Origin: Treponema sp.
GTDB lineage: Bacteria > Spirochaetota > Spirochaetia > Treponematales > Breznakiellaceae
Direction of reading: 5' to 3'
Length of the DNA stretch: 6,907 nucleotides
NCBI GenBank assembly: GCA_009780285.1
Contig: WRAL01000075.1
Coordinates: forward strand, 1 to 6,907
A model generated the notes under the pieces. It was not told the origin of the DNA, made no database searches, and was given only the letters and a program-made list of their open reading frames with translations. Of the stretch, positions 1-6,740 are shown in pieces. The translations under genes and the position numbers were made by a program. Position 1 is the first letter of the stretch, and each line of letters starts with the position of its first letter.

Positions 1-47
1 CGATACTCCTCGCAGTTTGCCTTCAGGATTTCCTGTCTGCTTTTCAT
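1..47 (-). CDS. N-terminal fragment of a leftward gene, possibly an IS transposase/integrase
   Basis: Only the first 15 codons are inside the window; they read MKSRQEILKANCEEY and run open off the left edge. The start at 47-45 is chosen because GAGG (57-54) precedes it with 6-base spacing. Two in-frame upstream ATGs (59-57 and 83-81) have poorer or no Shine-Dalgarno sequence. The short, basic, helical start resembles from memory the N-terminus of integrase-core insertion-sequence transposases found in many copies in some spirochaetes. This is a resemblance, not an identification. Support comes from the leader hairpin that masks the ribosome binding site, a device known from insertion sequences, and from the lack of any link to the neighbouring gene, which is divergent. 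It could equally be an unrelated small gene start. Confidence 0.4.
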   Translation of the reverse strand, partial: MKSRQEILKANCEEY

Positions 48-48
48 G

Positions 49-99
49 CCTAGCCTCATTCGTTCCACTCTCCGTGGAACCATTGTAGTTTGGGCTAGG
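49..99 (-). promoter_or_regulatory. Nested leader hairpin covering the ribosome binding site of the left-edge gene
   Basis: The outer arms CCTAGCC (49-55) and GGCTAGG (93-99) are perfect complements and enclose a second perfect hairpin, GTTCCAC (62-68) / GTGGAAC (74-80), with a 5-base loop. In leftward RNA the outer stem takes up the last two bases of the GAGG Shine-Dalgarno (57-54) and the bases up to the start codon at 47. A transcript entering from outside would fold and block translation, whereas one starting inside the 93-99 arm would not. In rightward RNA the outer stem is followed by TTTTATTTTT (100-109), so it could also act as an intrinsic terminator for rightward transcription coming from beyond the left edge. 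The pairing is seen directly; both roles are inferred. Confidence 0.45.
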
Positions 100-142
100 T
101 TTTATTTTTAGGCATCACACCGCCCCGGATCGGGCCGCAATG

Positions 143-171
143 TTGACGAAATCCCCCGTCTACGTTAGAGT
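143..171 (+). promoter_or_regulatory. Probable sigma70-type promoter of the DUF975 gene
   Basis: TTGACG (143-148, five of six matches to the -35 consensus) and TAGAGT (166-171, four of six to the -10) are separated by 17 bases, the optimal spacing. Transcription would start near 178, giving a leader of roughly 34 bases before the ATG at 212. A 6-base inverted repeat, GTTGAC (142-147) / GTCAAC (170-175), spans both promoter boxes and could be a small operator, though arms this short may be chance. Confidence 0.45.
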
Positions 172-200
172 CAACTTGGCGGCGTTTATCCAAGCGCGGC

Positions 201-206
201 GAGGAG
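201..206 (+). promoter_or_regulatory. Ribosome binding site that fixes the DUF975 start
   Basis: GAGGAG lies 5 bases before the ATG at 212. The same frame is open back to an ATG at 140, but that start has no Shine-Dalgarno sequence, lies upstream of the likely promoter, and would add 24 residues not expected for the family. Confidence 0.75.
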
Positions 207-211
207 AAATC

Positions 212-946
212 ATGGATTACACGACGGTTCAATCAAACCGAGAATTAAGGGCCGAGGCAAGACGGCAGCTGAAAGGCGTGTGGGGGAAGATGGCGCTTGC
301 TTATCTTGTCTTTTTGCTCATAAACGCGTCGCTCCTGTTTGTTTTCCAGAGAGTCCCGGAATCGAGCCTGCCTGTCTGGCTGGGGGCGAGTTCCCTGCTT
401 GATTTAGCTTTCCGGCTATGGGGCCCGCAGTACAACCCCGCGCTGTACATGCTGACGAATGTGGCCTACTCTATTTTGGCGGGAGTTTTTTTTCTTGGAT
501 TCGCCGGGTACTTTCTGCACAGGGTTAGGGGCAAGGAGATCGCGCTTGGCCAGATATTTCATGGCTTTAAGCGCTTTCTACCTTGTGTGGCAATGACGTT
601 TATTTCGGCCGTCTTTATTATTCTATGGGCGCTGCTGTTGATAGTTCCCGGAATTCTCAAGAGTATCGGTTATTCCATGGCCTACTACGTTATGCACGAC
701 AACCCTGGCATAAAACCACACCAGGCGCTAAGAAAAAGCGATGTTATGATGTATGGGCATCGCTGGAGGTTCGTTAAGCTTTGGATAAGTTTTATTGGAT
801 GGTTCCTGCTTACACTGCCGACGTTCGGAATAGGGATACTGTGGCTGCAGCCATACATCCAGCTTTCGATAGCAAATTTCTACGAAAATATTAAAGCAAT
901 TCAGGCGGAGAACGAGGCGCAAACACAAGCGCTAACGGAGGAATAG
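212..946 (+). CDS. DUF975 family integral membrane protein
   Basis: This is a 244-residue membrane protein of unknown function. The N-terminal SNRELRAEARRQLKGVWGKM (about residues 8-27) is the recognisable start of DUF975 proteins. The later run of LLLIVPGILK, YSMAYYVMHDNP, AL.KS..MM.GH, SFIGW.LL and GIGILWLQPY is also the family pattern. Hydrophobic segments lie near residues 27-46, 82-102, 125-147 and 190-212, so at least four membrane helices are expected. The short glutamate- and glutamine-rich tail (about 230-244) is probably soluble. There is no cleavable signal peptide. The gene appears to be transcribed alone from its own promoter and ends 13 bases from the convergent CCA-family gene. 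Family membership is secure; the role is unknown, and nothing nearby suggests one. Confidence 0.85.
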   Translation: MDYTTVQSNRELRAEARRQLKGVWGKMALAYLVFLLINASLLFVFQRVPESSLPVWLGASSLLDLAFRLWGPQYNPALYMLTNVAYSILAGVFFLGFAGYFLHRVRGKEIALGQIFHGFKRFLPCVAMTFISAVFIILWALLLIVPGILKSIGYSMAYYVMHDNPGIKPHQALRKSDVMMYGHRWRFVKLWISFIGWFLLTLPTFGIGILWLQPYIQLSIANFYENIKAIQAENEAQTQALTEE

Positions 947-959
947 GCTACGCGCAAGA

Positions 960-2333
960 TCATCGGCCGGCGAATTTATCGCTCAGCTTAAAGGCGATTT
1001 CGATAAGCCGGCCGCGTTCGTTAAGCGCCGGGTCCTCTATCACCGCTTCCAAAAGCTCGTCAAGGATTTTCCCCATAATTTTTCCAGGCGGCACTCCGGC
1101 GGCGATCAAATCACGGCCGGAAAGGGCCAGATCCTTTAGCGAAATCGCCTGCGCCTCGGCGACAATTCTTTCGACACGCTCGGCAAGGGGCAAAAGATAA
1201 TTCGCCGGCGGCGCAATACCGGCCGAGGCGTAGGAATCCGCTCGTCTAAGCTTGTAAAGATCGGCCAAATGTTCCCGGCCCACGCGCGCAAGAAACCTGC
1301 GCGCAGCCGCGTCGCTCCAGTCGTCGGTATAGTGAAACATATGTTCTTTCGTAAGATGACAGACTTTTTCGATAACGGCGTTTGAAAAGCGTAATCGACA
1401 AAGAATTTCCCGCGATAATTTTTCCGATTCCGCCTCATGCCGATGAAAAGAAACCTCGCCGGAATCGTCGACTCTTTTGGTGGCGGCTTTTCCCAGGTCG
1501 TGAAAAAGCGCGGCAAGCCGCACTTCAAGCGGGCAGTCCGTTTCTGCGGCAAAATCGCAGGCCAAAAATGAATGGTCCAAAACGTCAAAGCGATGAGCGC
1601 CCTTCTGCTCGACTCCTCTGCAGCGCGCAAGCTCTGGCAAAAAAAGCAGTAACAATCCCGTTTGTTCCATTAAACGAAACGCGATCGAAGGCCTGCGCGA
1701 CATGAGCATTTTTTCAAGCTCGTCCTTAACGCGCTCGGCCGAAACTTTCGCGCTGGTTTCAAGCGCGCCTTCGATGGCCGCCAGCGTTCGCGCTTCCACC
1801 GTAAAGGAAAGCTGGGCTGCAAAGCGCGCGGCGCGCAGAGCGCGAAGGCCGTCTTCGGAAAAACGTTTCGCAGGATCCCCAACGCAGCGAATAATCCTAG
1901 CCTTTATGTCCGCCTCGCCGCCAAAGGGATCGATCTTTTTTCCTTCGGGAAGACGCAAGGCGATGGCGTTCATCGTAAAATCCCTGCGAGAAAGATCCTC
2001 CTCGATGCTTGTCGAATAGGAAACTTGATCCGGCCTGCGCCCGTCGCTGTAATCCGCCTCGGTTCTATAGGTGGTAATTTCCATGCTGCGGCCTTTTCGC
2101 AGCACGGTTACCGTTCCGTGCTTTATGCCTGTGGGAATTACCTTGGCATGAGCGCCTGCAAAAATCGTTCGCACTTCTTCCGGCTGCGCGTCCGTGGCAA
2201 GATCCCAGTCGTGCGCGACCTTGCCACGAAGCATGTCCCTTACCGCCCCGCCGACCAGGCAAAGCTCTTTTCCGCGAGAGGCGAAAAGCCCGGCGACTCC
2301 TTTCAGCGCAGGGTGTATTAACAAAAAAGCCAT
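960..2333 (-). CDS. cca: CCA tRNA nucleotidyltransferase / poly(A) polymerase family enzyme with HD domain
   Basis: This is a class II nucleotidyltransferase of 457 residues, the usual length for bacterial enzymes with an added HD domain. The head domain has LVGGAVRDML (26-35) with the GG turn, and the metal-binding carboxylates of DWD (42-44). RRDFTMNA (116-123) and RFSEDGLRALRAARFA (157-172) form the nucleotide-recognition and neck motifs. An HD phosphohydrolase domain follows, with HD at 278-279 in LFHDLGK and nearby histidines (254, 297, 299). The C-terminal SGRDLIAAGVPPGKIMGKIL (405-424) is typical of tRNA-type members. The cytosolic enzyme probably adds or repairs the 3' CCA of tRNA. 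Some lineages split CC- and A-addition between two related enzymes, and this cannot be settled here. It begins 24 bases after the DUF1848 stop. No Shine-Dalgarno precedes the ATG, which lies in the palindrome CATTGCGCAATG (2331-2342). Confidence 0.92.
   Translation of the reverse strand: MAFLLIHPALKGVAGLFASRGKELCLVGGAVRDMLRGKVAHDWDLATDAQPEEVRTIFAGAHAKVIPTGIKHGTVTVLRKGRSMEITTYRTEADYSDGRRPDQVSYSTSIEEDLSRRDFTMNAIALRLPEGKKIDPFGGEADIKARIIRCVGDPAKRFSEDGLRALRAARFAAQLSFTVEARTLAAIEGALETSAKVSAERVKDELEKMLMSRRPSIAFRLMEQTGLLLLFLPELARCRGVEQKGAHRFDVLDHSFLACDFAAETDCPLEVRLAALFHDLGKAATKRVDDSGEVSFHRHEAESEKLSREILCRLRFSNAVIEKVCHLTKEHMFHYTDDWSDAAARRFLARVGREHLADLYKLRRADSYASAGIAPPANYLLPLAERVERIVAEAQAISLKDLALSGRDLIAAGVPPGKIMGKILDELLEAVIEDPALNERGRLIEIAFKLSDKFAGR
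965..1013. other. Bulged 13-bp stem-loop at the convergent gene junction
   Basis: GGCCGGC (965-971) and TTATCG (976-981) pair with CGATAA (1001-1006) and GCCGGCC (1007-1013). The stem is 13 bp with a 4-base bulge on one side and a 19-base loop. It sits inside the last codons of the CCA-family gene and starts 18 bases after the DUF975 stop codon, where a terminator or transcript-end structure for the rightward gene would be placed. No T-run follows on either strand, so it is not a standard intrinsic terminator. The structure is seen directly; a function is only possible. Confidence 0.3.
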
Positions 2334-2357
2334 TGCGCAATGCTATAACAAAACGCT

Positions 2358-3299
2358 TTAAAAAACAAGGCGCATTTGCCCGTCGTTCGCGCCACGCGCT
2401 TTTTCGCCGGGCGTTTTTCTTTCGCTGATCGTGTCCCGTGGATCAAGGCCGCCGATTAAAAGCGGCGACGATGCGTCGTGCCTGGCGACGTTCGCCCTTG
2501 CCAATGCATCGCTGCGGTTCGCGTAGCAATACAGGCAGCCATTGGCGCATGAATCGTACTGCCCAATATCGACGCTTTGAACGCAGCCGCAATGCAGGCG
2601 CTGGTTCCTGTCCCTTTTTGCGCTGAAATCTCGCCCGGCGATTTTCGCAATCAATGCATCGTCAATGCAGCGCCCTCGCGCAATGCCGTAGCGCGAAAGG
2701 TCTACATCCTCGGCGCAGGTTTCAAGGCTCATCCCCTTTGCGCTTGCGATTTTCGAAAATTTCTCCGCGATGATATTTTTTTGGTCGAACGTCATTTCGC
2801 TTGTGCCTAAACCTTTCACGACGCGCTTGTAAAAATCAATGTAACTAAAAATGATTTTTTCCGTATAACCGCTAAGGCTTTCCGCCATTTCGCCAAACTT
2901 GTCAATATGATACGCAAGGTTGTATTTGGCCGTAATTAAAACAGGATCATAGCGCCAAATAATTCGGCTTGGGCTTGATCTGTCCGACAATTTTTTAAAG
3001 GTATCGATAATCTCTGCTTTAGGCGGCAAATTGGCTTCCACGTCGGATTCGTAGGGAGTCAGCGTAAACTGAAAATACCAGGAATAATCCTTTAGCGCTT
3101 CCAGCTTGTCCAGCATTGGCCCAGGGTTTTTTGTCCAAAAAACAATGCAGTCAACAGATTCAGGCTCAAGGCAAAGTTTGCTGACGCTATGCGTGTTCAT
3201 TGGATTTCTTACGTATACATGCTTTTCCTGGATGCGCTGAAAAAACCACCGCGAATAATGCGCGGGAATGTCCGTCCTTCTGCTTGCGCTTATGATCAT
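2358..3299 (-). CDS. DUF1848 family protein with C-terminal radical-SAM-like cysteine cluster
   Basis: This is a 313-residue cytosolic protein of unknown function. It carries the full family pattern: MIISASRRTDIPA at the start, VRNP (30-33), VFWTKNP (53-59), FQFTLTPY (76-83) and IWRYDP (114-119). A C-terminal cysteine region has CGC (237-239) and then C251, C255 and C258, spaced CxxxCxxC as in CANGCLYCYAN. This spacing is that of the Fe-S/SAM site of radical SAM enzymes, but it lies near the end of the protein instead of near the start. The DUF1848 family description notes this similarity. The start at 3299 is preferred: it gives the canonical family N-terminus, follows a weak GGA, and clears the heparinase stop by 19 bases. 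The frame extends to an ATG at 3371, which would overlap the heparinase gene and add 24 atypical residues. Its link to the glycan genes is only positional. Confidence 0.87.
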   Translation of the reverse strand: MIISASRRTDIPAHYSRWFFQRIQEKHVYVRNPMNTHSVSKLCLEPESVDCIVFWTKNPGPMLDKLEALKDYSWYFQFTLTPYESDVEANLPPKAEIIDTFKKLSDRSSPSRIIWRYDPVLITAKYNLAYHIDKFGEMAESLSGYTEKIIFSYIDFYKRVVKGLGTSEMTFDQKNIIAEKFSKIASAKGMSLETCAEDVDLSRYGIARGRCIDDALIAKIAGRDFSAKRDRNQRLHCGCVQSVDIGQYDSCANGCLYCYANRSDALARANVARHDASSPLLIGGLDPRDTISERKTPGEKARGANDGQMRLVF

Positions 3300-3318
3300 G
3301 TGATTTTCCGCAGTCCTT

Positions 3319-5310
3319 TTAGTATGCCAACACGACATGCTTTGATGGTTGCTTTGATGGATCAAAAACAATCACATTCCCAAAACCCACGCAGCCATTC
3401 GCCGCGAAAGTATTCGTCGGACCAGTGTATTCCCTATGCGCAATCACTACCGTGTATTTCTTGTCGTCTTTGCAAATTGTTACCGCCTCAGCTTCCGCGC
3501 TTGGGCATTCAATGCCCGAGGAATTTAAATACACGGTTTCCTTGGCAATTGAAAAAGGCTCGCAGGCCGTCGCCGGATCCAGCGCAATTACGGAAAAAAC
3601 GCTTGCAAAACCTGTCGCGTTTATCATGGTTTGAAGGCGCAGGGATTCTTCCTCTTGGTTGTACTGCCTCGAAATTCTGCCTGGCGCAAGGCCGGCCTTT
3701 ATTTCATGGGAGCTTAGGAGCGCAAGCCGCGCGATGTTTTTTTCACTGCGATAGTTCCAATCGTTCCCGTCTCCGGAAACAATGCCTTTGTTGTTCCATT
3801 GAAAGTATTGCCTGTAGACTCGCTCCCTGTCGGCACTGCCGTAAAATTCGTCGCATAAAAGCAAAATGTCCGGCTTGATATGAATCGCGCGGCGGCAAAC
3901 ATAAACGCCCTGCTCCATGTACCCCAAATGCGCGCCTTCCATATAAACATAGCCTTCTTTCTCCACGAATTTTTGGCCGACGGCGCGGCTTAGATTCAGG
4001 TACTGCCAACTGTGCGCGCAGGCGTATAAGTCCGTGCCGTCCACCGCCGTGGTCGAATGTGCGCTTGCGCGCTTGTAAAAATAGCGCGGCTCCCCCGACA
4101 CGTAGTTAAAGCGCCCCGGATCGATCAATATATCCTCGCCTCGATAAAAAACGTCAACGTGCAGCTTATCCGCGTGGCCATGTCCGCCGCCCAACGTTCC
4201 GCAGTGGAAATGAACGAAGGCCGCTTCGGCGCTCCAATCGCTGCGGGAATAAAAATTACCGCTTTCAAAAAACGCCTGCGCCGTTTCGGCTGGCTCCAGG
4301 GGAATAATTTTCTCGTATTCGCTAATTGCGTCGTAGCCCAATGTCCATGCGCTGTCAAAATCAAGGCAGGGATAGCCTGCGAACTTCATATTGCCGTCGT
4401 TAAAAATATATGCGCCCATTGTCAAAAGATCTCTTTGGTCTATGTCGTCGCTGTCTCCCATCATTATTTCATGGCCGTTTGGCTTCCCAGCGAAGAGGGA
4501 CGCGCGCAGCATTGCCTTTGTCTTTTCGGCGATTATTGGCGGCAGCGCGATTTGGCGTTTTTTTGCTAAAACGATCACATCAAGAAAGCAGCGCAGGACC
4601 TCATTGTGGTACATGGGGCTTTGCTCCCAATGGACGCCGTCCGGGTAGACTTGAACTTCAATCGCGCGAGCGAGGCGCTCGATGGCCTCGCTCGCGTATT
4701 GCTTTGCCCTTGCGCTTTGCGGAAGAAAACAGCCGGCAATAAAAAGACCGTGGTTCGCAAGCACTCCCCAATTGCTTATTAGATTAAAACTATTCCAAAC
4801 GGACAGTATGTATTCGGCATGTTCGGCTATCGATTCGGCAAAAGCTTTGCGCAGATCGCCTGAAAGGCTGGGGGAATCATCCATGCAACAGTAGGCCTTG
4901 ATCCAGCTTTCAAGCCTAATGCCAGTTTCAATCGTGCGCCATGCGTTGGCCGCCTTTGGGTCCTCGCGCCTTACGGTTTTTGTCCAGTGGAGCATCTGTC
5001 GGGAAAAGGCGCGCGGGTATTTTTCGTCGCCTGTGATGACGTAAGCCTGTCCCATGCAAACCCAGGCGCGCATTCGGTTCAGCGCGAAAGTCCATTCAGG
5101 ATCGTCGCCCGGCTTAAAAAGCCAGTCAATTTCGCCGTCGAACGCTACCGGCGCATGCGTCCTTTCCATATCCCAGCGTAAATCGAATAGTATAATGTTG
5201 TTAGCCATGTTGTCGGCCGCTCGGATCGCGCGCTCGGTTTCTTCCTTGCAATGATCTTTTGCGTACTGGGCTATTTTTTTCGCGTCGTCAAAAAATAAAC
5301 GGTCGCCCAT
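3319..5310 (-). CDS. Heparinase II/III-family polysaccharide lyase
   Basis: A 663-residue lyase expected to cleave uronic-acid glycosidic bonds by beta-elimination. The N-terminal half is a helical toroid domain with SNWG (179-182), NHGLFIAG (186-193) and DGVHWEQSPMYH (224-235); asparagine, histidine and tyrosine in such motifs form the active-site region of the family. The C-terminal beta-sheet domain has GGGHGHADKLHVDVFYRG (374-391) and DPGRFNY (397-403), the hallmark of the heparinase II/III-like C-terminal domain, and SAHSTTAVDG (416-425). The start has no signal peptide, and there are 15 cysteines, which together suggest a cytoplasmic enzyme acting on imported oligosaccharides. The start is fixed by GGAGG 5 bases upstream. 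It follows the GH88 gene by 11 bases, so the two are probably translated from one mRNA. The exact polymer (heparan-type, alginate, other uronan) and PL family (PL12, PL15, PL17 or PL21-like) cannot be told from the sequence alone. Confidence 0.88.
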   Translation of the reverse strand: MGDRLFFDDAKKIAQYAKDHCKEETERAIRAADNMANNIILFDLRWDMERTHAPVAFDGEIDWLFKPGDDPEWTFALNRMRAWVCMGQAYVITGDEKYPRAFSRQMLHWTKTVRREDPKAANAWRTIETGIRLESWIKAYCCMDDSPSLSGDLRKAFAESIAEHAEYILSVWNSFNLISNWGVLANHGLFIAGCFLPQSARAKQYASEAIERLARAIEVQVYPDGVHWEQSPMYHNEVLRCFLDVIVLAKKRQIALPPIIAEKTKAMLRASLFAGKPNGHEIMMGDSDDIDQRDLLTMGAYIFNDGNMKFAGYPCLDFDSAWTLGYDAISEYEKIIPLEPAETAQAFFESGNFYSRSDWSAEAAFVHFHCGTLGGGHGHADKLHVDVFYRGEDILIDPGRFNYVSGEPRYFYKRASAHSTTAVDGTDLYACAHSWQYLNLSRAVGQKFVEKEGYVYMEGAHLGYMEQGVYVCRRAIHIKPDILLLCDEFYGSADRERVYRQYFQWNNKGIVSGDGNDWNYRSEKNIARLALLSSHEIKAGLAPGRISRQYNQEEESLRLQTMINATGFASVFSVIALDPATACEPFSIAKETVYLNSSGIECPSAEAEAVTICKDDKKYTVVIAHREYTGPTNTFAANGCVGFGNVIVFDPSKQPSKHVVLAY

Positions 5311-5315
5311 AAATT

Positions 5316-5320
5316 CCTCC
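5316..5320 (-). promoter_or_regulatory. Ribosome binding site of the heparinase-family gene
   Basis: GGAGG in the leftward direction lies 5 bases before the ATG at 5310 and directly after the GH88 stop codon (5324-5322), with one base between. The stop codon and the binding site are therefore covered by the same terminating ribosome, a layout that favours translational coupling of the two enzymes. Confidence 0.8.
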
Positions 5321-5321
5321 G

Positions 5322-6497
5322 CTATTCATGCCAGAATGGTTTCCATTCGGGGCAGGCAAGGCGCGTAAGAGCCTCCATGTAAAAATAATCGCCCCAGGTA
5401 AGGCATTCGTCCACGCCTTCCTCGGCACAGGTGTTGAAAGGGCTTTTTTTGCCATACGTTCCATGGAGCAAAAGCCCATCCGTGTCGCCGGTCGCGGCGC
5501 AGTTTGCCGCGAGCGCCGCCAGAAGCCGGCGCGCGGTCTTTTCAAGGGCGGTCGATTCCGCGCCTTCTGTTTGCGAGGCCATTTCCAAAAGCCCGCAGGC
5601 GGCGATGGCCGAGCTGGACGAATCGCGCGGCTCGTCGCCGGAAGTAAAAATCAAGTCCCAATAGGGAACAAGATCGTCCGGCAGTTTGCTTAAAAAATAT
5701 TCGCAAGCGCGATTAAAGGTGTTTTTCCATTCAGGCTTTTTCGCGTGGCGATACAGCAGCGCGGCTCCGTAAATCGCCCAAGCCTGTCCGCGCGCCCAGG
5801 CCGAATCGTCCTTATAGCCTTGACAGGTTTCGCCGCGCACAGGCGCTCCGGTGGCAGGATTCATGAAAAAAGTATGATGCGTGGAGCCGTCGTCGCGAAA
5901 GGAATGCGCAAGGCATGTTTCGGCATGAGCGTCGGCTTTTTCCGCGTACTGCGCATTTCCTGTTTGCGCCGAAGCCCAGTACAACAGCGGCAGGTTCATA
6001 AGACAGTCCACAATGAATCTATAATTATTCGCCGCGCCCATCGTTCCCCATGCCTGAAAAAAACGGCCTTTTTCCTGAAAGCGCGTCAGCATTTGATCGG
6101 CGGCAAGCAAGGCCGCTTCCCTTGACCTTTCGTCGCCGACGATTTGCCAGGCGGCCGTGCATGAAGGCGTGTAGAGAAAGCCCATGTCGTGATGATCGAC
6201 ATCAATCTTTAGCTTGATCCTGCGCGACATGCTTTCGGATTGTATAAGGCCTGCGTATTTCAAAACCGGATCGCGCGAGTGAAGATAGGCCAGCCAAATC
6301 TGGCCGGGCCAAAAACCGCAGGTCCATTGATCGTTGTCGCAATCAGGATATACGTTTCCGACGCCGGAATGGTTCTGGCTTCTATAGGTAAAGCGCGGAA
6401 GGGCCCGCAGAATACGCCCTGTGGCGAGATCAAGGCCCGCCGCCGCCTGCGAGCCGTCCATTTCGGGCATTCCCTCGAAAAAACCTATGGCTTTCAT
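5322..6497 (-). CDS. GH88 unsaturated glucuronyl hydrolase
   Basis: A 391-residue enzyme, normal length for the family, expected to remove the 4,5-unsaturated uronic acid from the non-reducing end of lyase-generated oligosaccharides by hydration of the double bond. GH88 motifs in order: NDQWTCGFWPGQIWL (55-69), DVDHHDMGF (99-107), NNYRFIVDCLMNLPLLYWAS (157-176), GYKDDSAWARGQAW (227-240), PRDSSSSAIAACGLLEM (290-306) and WGDYFYMEAL (368-377). By alignment from memory, Asp104 (HHDMGF) and Asp164 (VDCLMN) match the catalytic aspartates D88 and D149 of the Bacillus GL1 enzyme. The 60-residue spacing agrees with its 61. There is no signal peptide. The start at 6497 follows GGGGGA; the frame is open to 6623 but the extra 42 residues lack family features and a binding site. 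It is the first gene of the operon, directly before the matching lyase. Confidence 0.93.
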   Translation of the reverse strand: MKAIGFFEGMPEMDGSQAAAGLDLATGRILRALPRFTYRSQNHSGVGNVYPDCDNDQWTCGFWPGQIWLAYLHSRDPVLKYAGLIQSESMSRRIKLKIDVDHHDMGFLYTPSCTAAWQIVGDERSREAALLAADQMLTRFQEKGRFFQAWGTMGAANNYRFIVDCLMNLPLLYWASAQTGNAQYAEKADAHAETCLAHSFRDDGSTHHTFFMNPATGAPVRGETCQGYKDDSAWARGQAWAIYGAALLYRHAKKPEWKNTFNRACEYFLSKLPDDLVPYWDLIFTSGDEPRDSSSSAIAACGLLEMASQTEGAESTALEKTARRLLAALAANCAATGDTDGLLLHGTYGKKSPFNTCAEEGVDECLTWGDYFYMEALTRLACPEWKPFWHE

Positions 6498-6502
6498 ATT
6501 TT

Positions 6503-6508
6503 TCCCCC
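6503..6508 (-). promoter_or_regulatory. Ribosome binding site that fixes the GH88 start
   Basis: GGGGGA in the leftward direction stands 5 bases before the ATG at 6497. It supports this start over the in-frame ATG at 6623, which lies beside the foldback repeat and has no such sequence. Confidence 0.7.
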
Positions 6509-6534
6509 ATCGCTTTTCGCTAAGCTCATTCGGA

Positions 6535-6540
6535 ATTGTA
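6535..6540 (-). promoter_or_regulatory. Candidate -10 box of the glycan operon
   Basis: TACAAT read leftward is one mismatch from the TATAAT consensus and lies 37 bases before the GH88 ATG, giving a leader of about 30 bases. No convincing -35 hexamer is found 16-18 bases upstream, so an activator-dependent promoter is possible, or the match is chance. The rest of 6498-6630 shows no gene or clear operator. Confidence 0.3.
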
Positions 6541-6630
6541 GCATGAAACCGGCGCGCAAGGAAGACCGCGCATTGCAGTGAGACATGGGGGCTCGGAAAT
6601 GTTCTTACCGCCGCAGCTCGCATCGTCGCG

Positions 6631-6740
6631 CTAGTGTTTTGGAATATTCAAATGACGGTATGCAGGTTGAGGTAATTCCTTGCCCGGCAAGGAATTACCG
6701 AACGTTGCGATTTAGCAAACCGAATATTTCGGAACACTAG
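6631..6740. repeat. Foldback repeat, copy 1 (110 bases, MITE-like)
   Basis: The unit begins and ends with CTAG. Its 19-base ends are inverted repeats (CTAGTGTTTTGGAATATTC at 6631-6649 against 6722-6740) with three imperfect positions. The centre is a perfect 14-base inverted repeat, GGTAATTCCTTGCC (6671-6684) / GGCAAGGAATTACC (6686-6699). The whole is nearly symmetrical about its middle and is too short for a gene. It matches copy 2 at 106 of 110 positions (differences at 6639, 6650, 6709, 6729). Small size, terminal inverted repeats and no coding capacity fit a non-autonomous miniature element. A CTAG or TA target duplication, as known for IS630-type elements, would explain the ends. Confidence 0.8.

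Noticed and set aside
48..100. Integron attC-like site (GCCTAGC and GCTAGGT ends with an inner hairpin).
   Set aside because: The invariant AAC / GTT core triplets are AGC / GCT here, the span is slightly short, and no second site follows the DUF975 gene, which ends 13 bases from a convergent gene.
140..211. Longer DUF975 protein starting at 140.
   Set aside because: The extension overlaps the likely promoter, lacks a ribosome binding site, and precedes the family's normal N-terminus; GAGGAG marks the ATG at 212.
1136..1630. 164-codon leftward frame inside the CCA-family gene.
   Set aside because: It is an overlapping alternative frame of a gene whose motifs run unbroken through the region, so there is no reason to suspect a frameshift.
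3189..3878. 229-codon rightward open frame opposite the heparinase and DUF1848 genes.
   Set aside because: It is the antisense shadow of two well-supported genes, has no family features or ribosome binding site, and is rich in Cys, Arg and Ser as expected of a shadow frame.
4057..4569. 170-codon rightward open frame opposite the heparinase-family gene.
   Set aside because: It lies wholly within a gene with conserved motifs throughout and shows no recognisable domain or translation signal.
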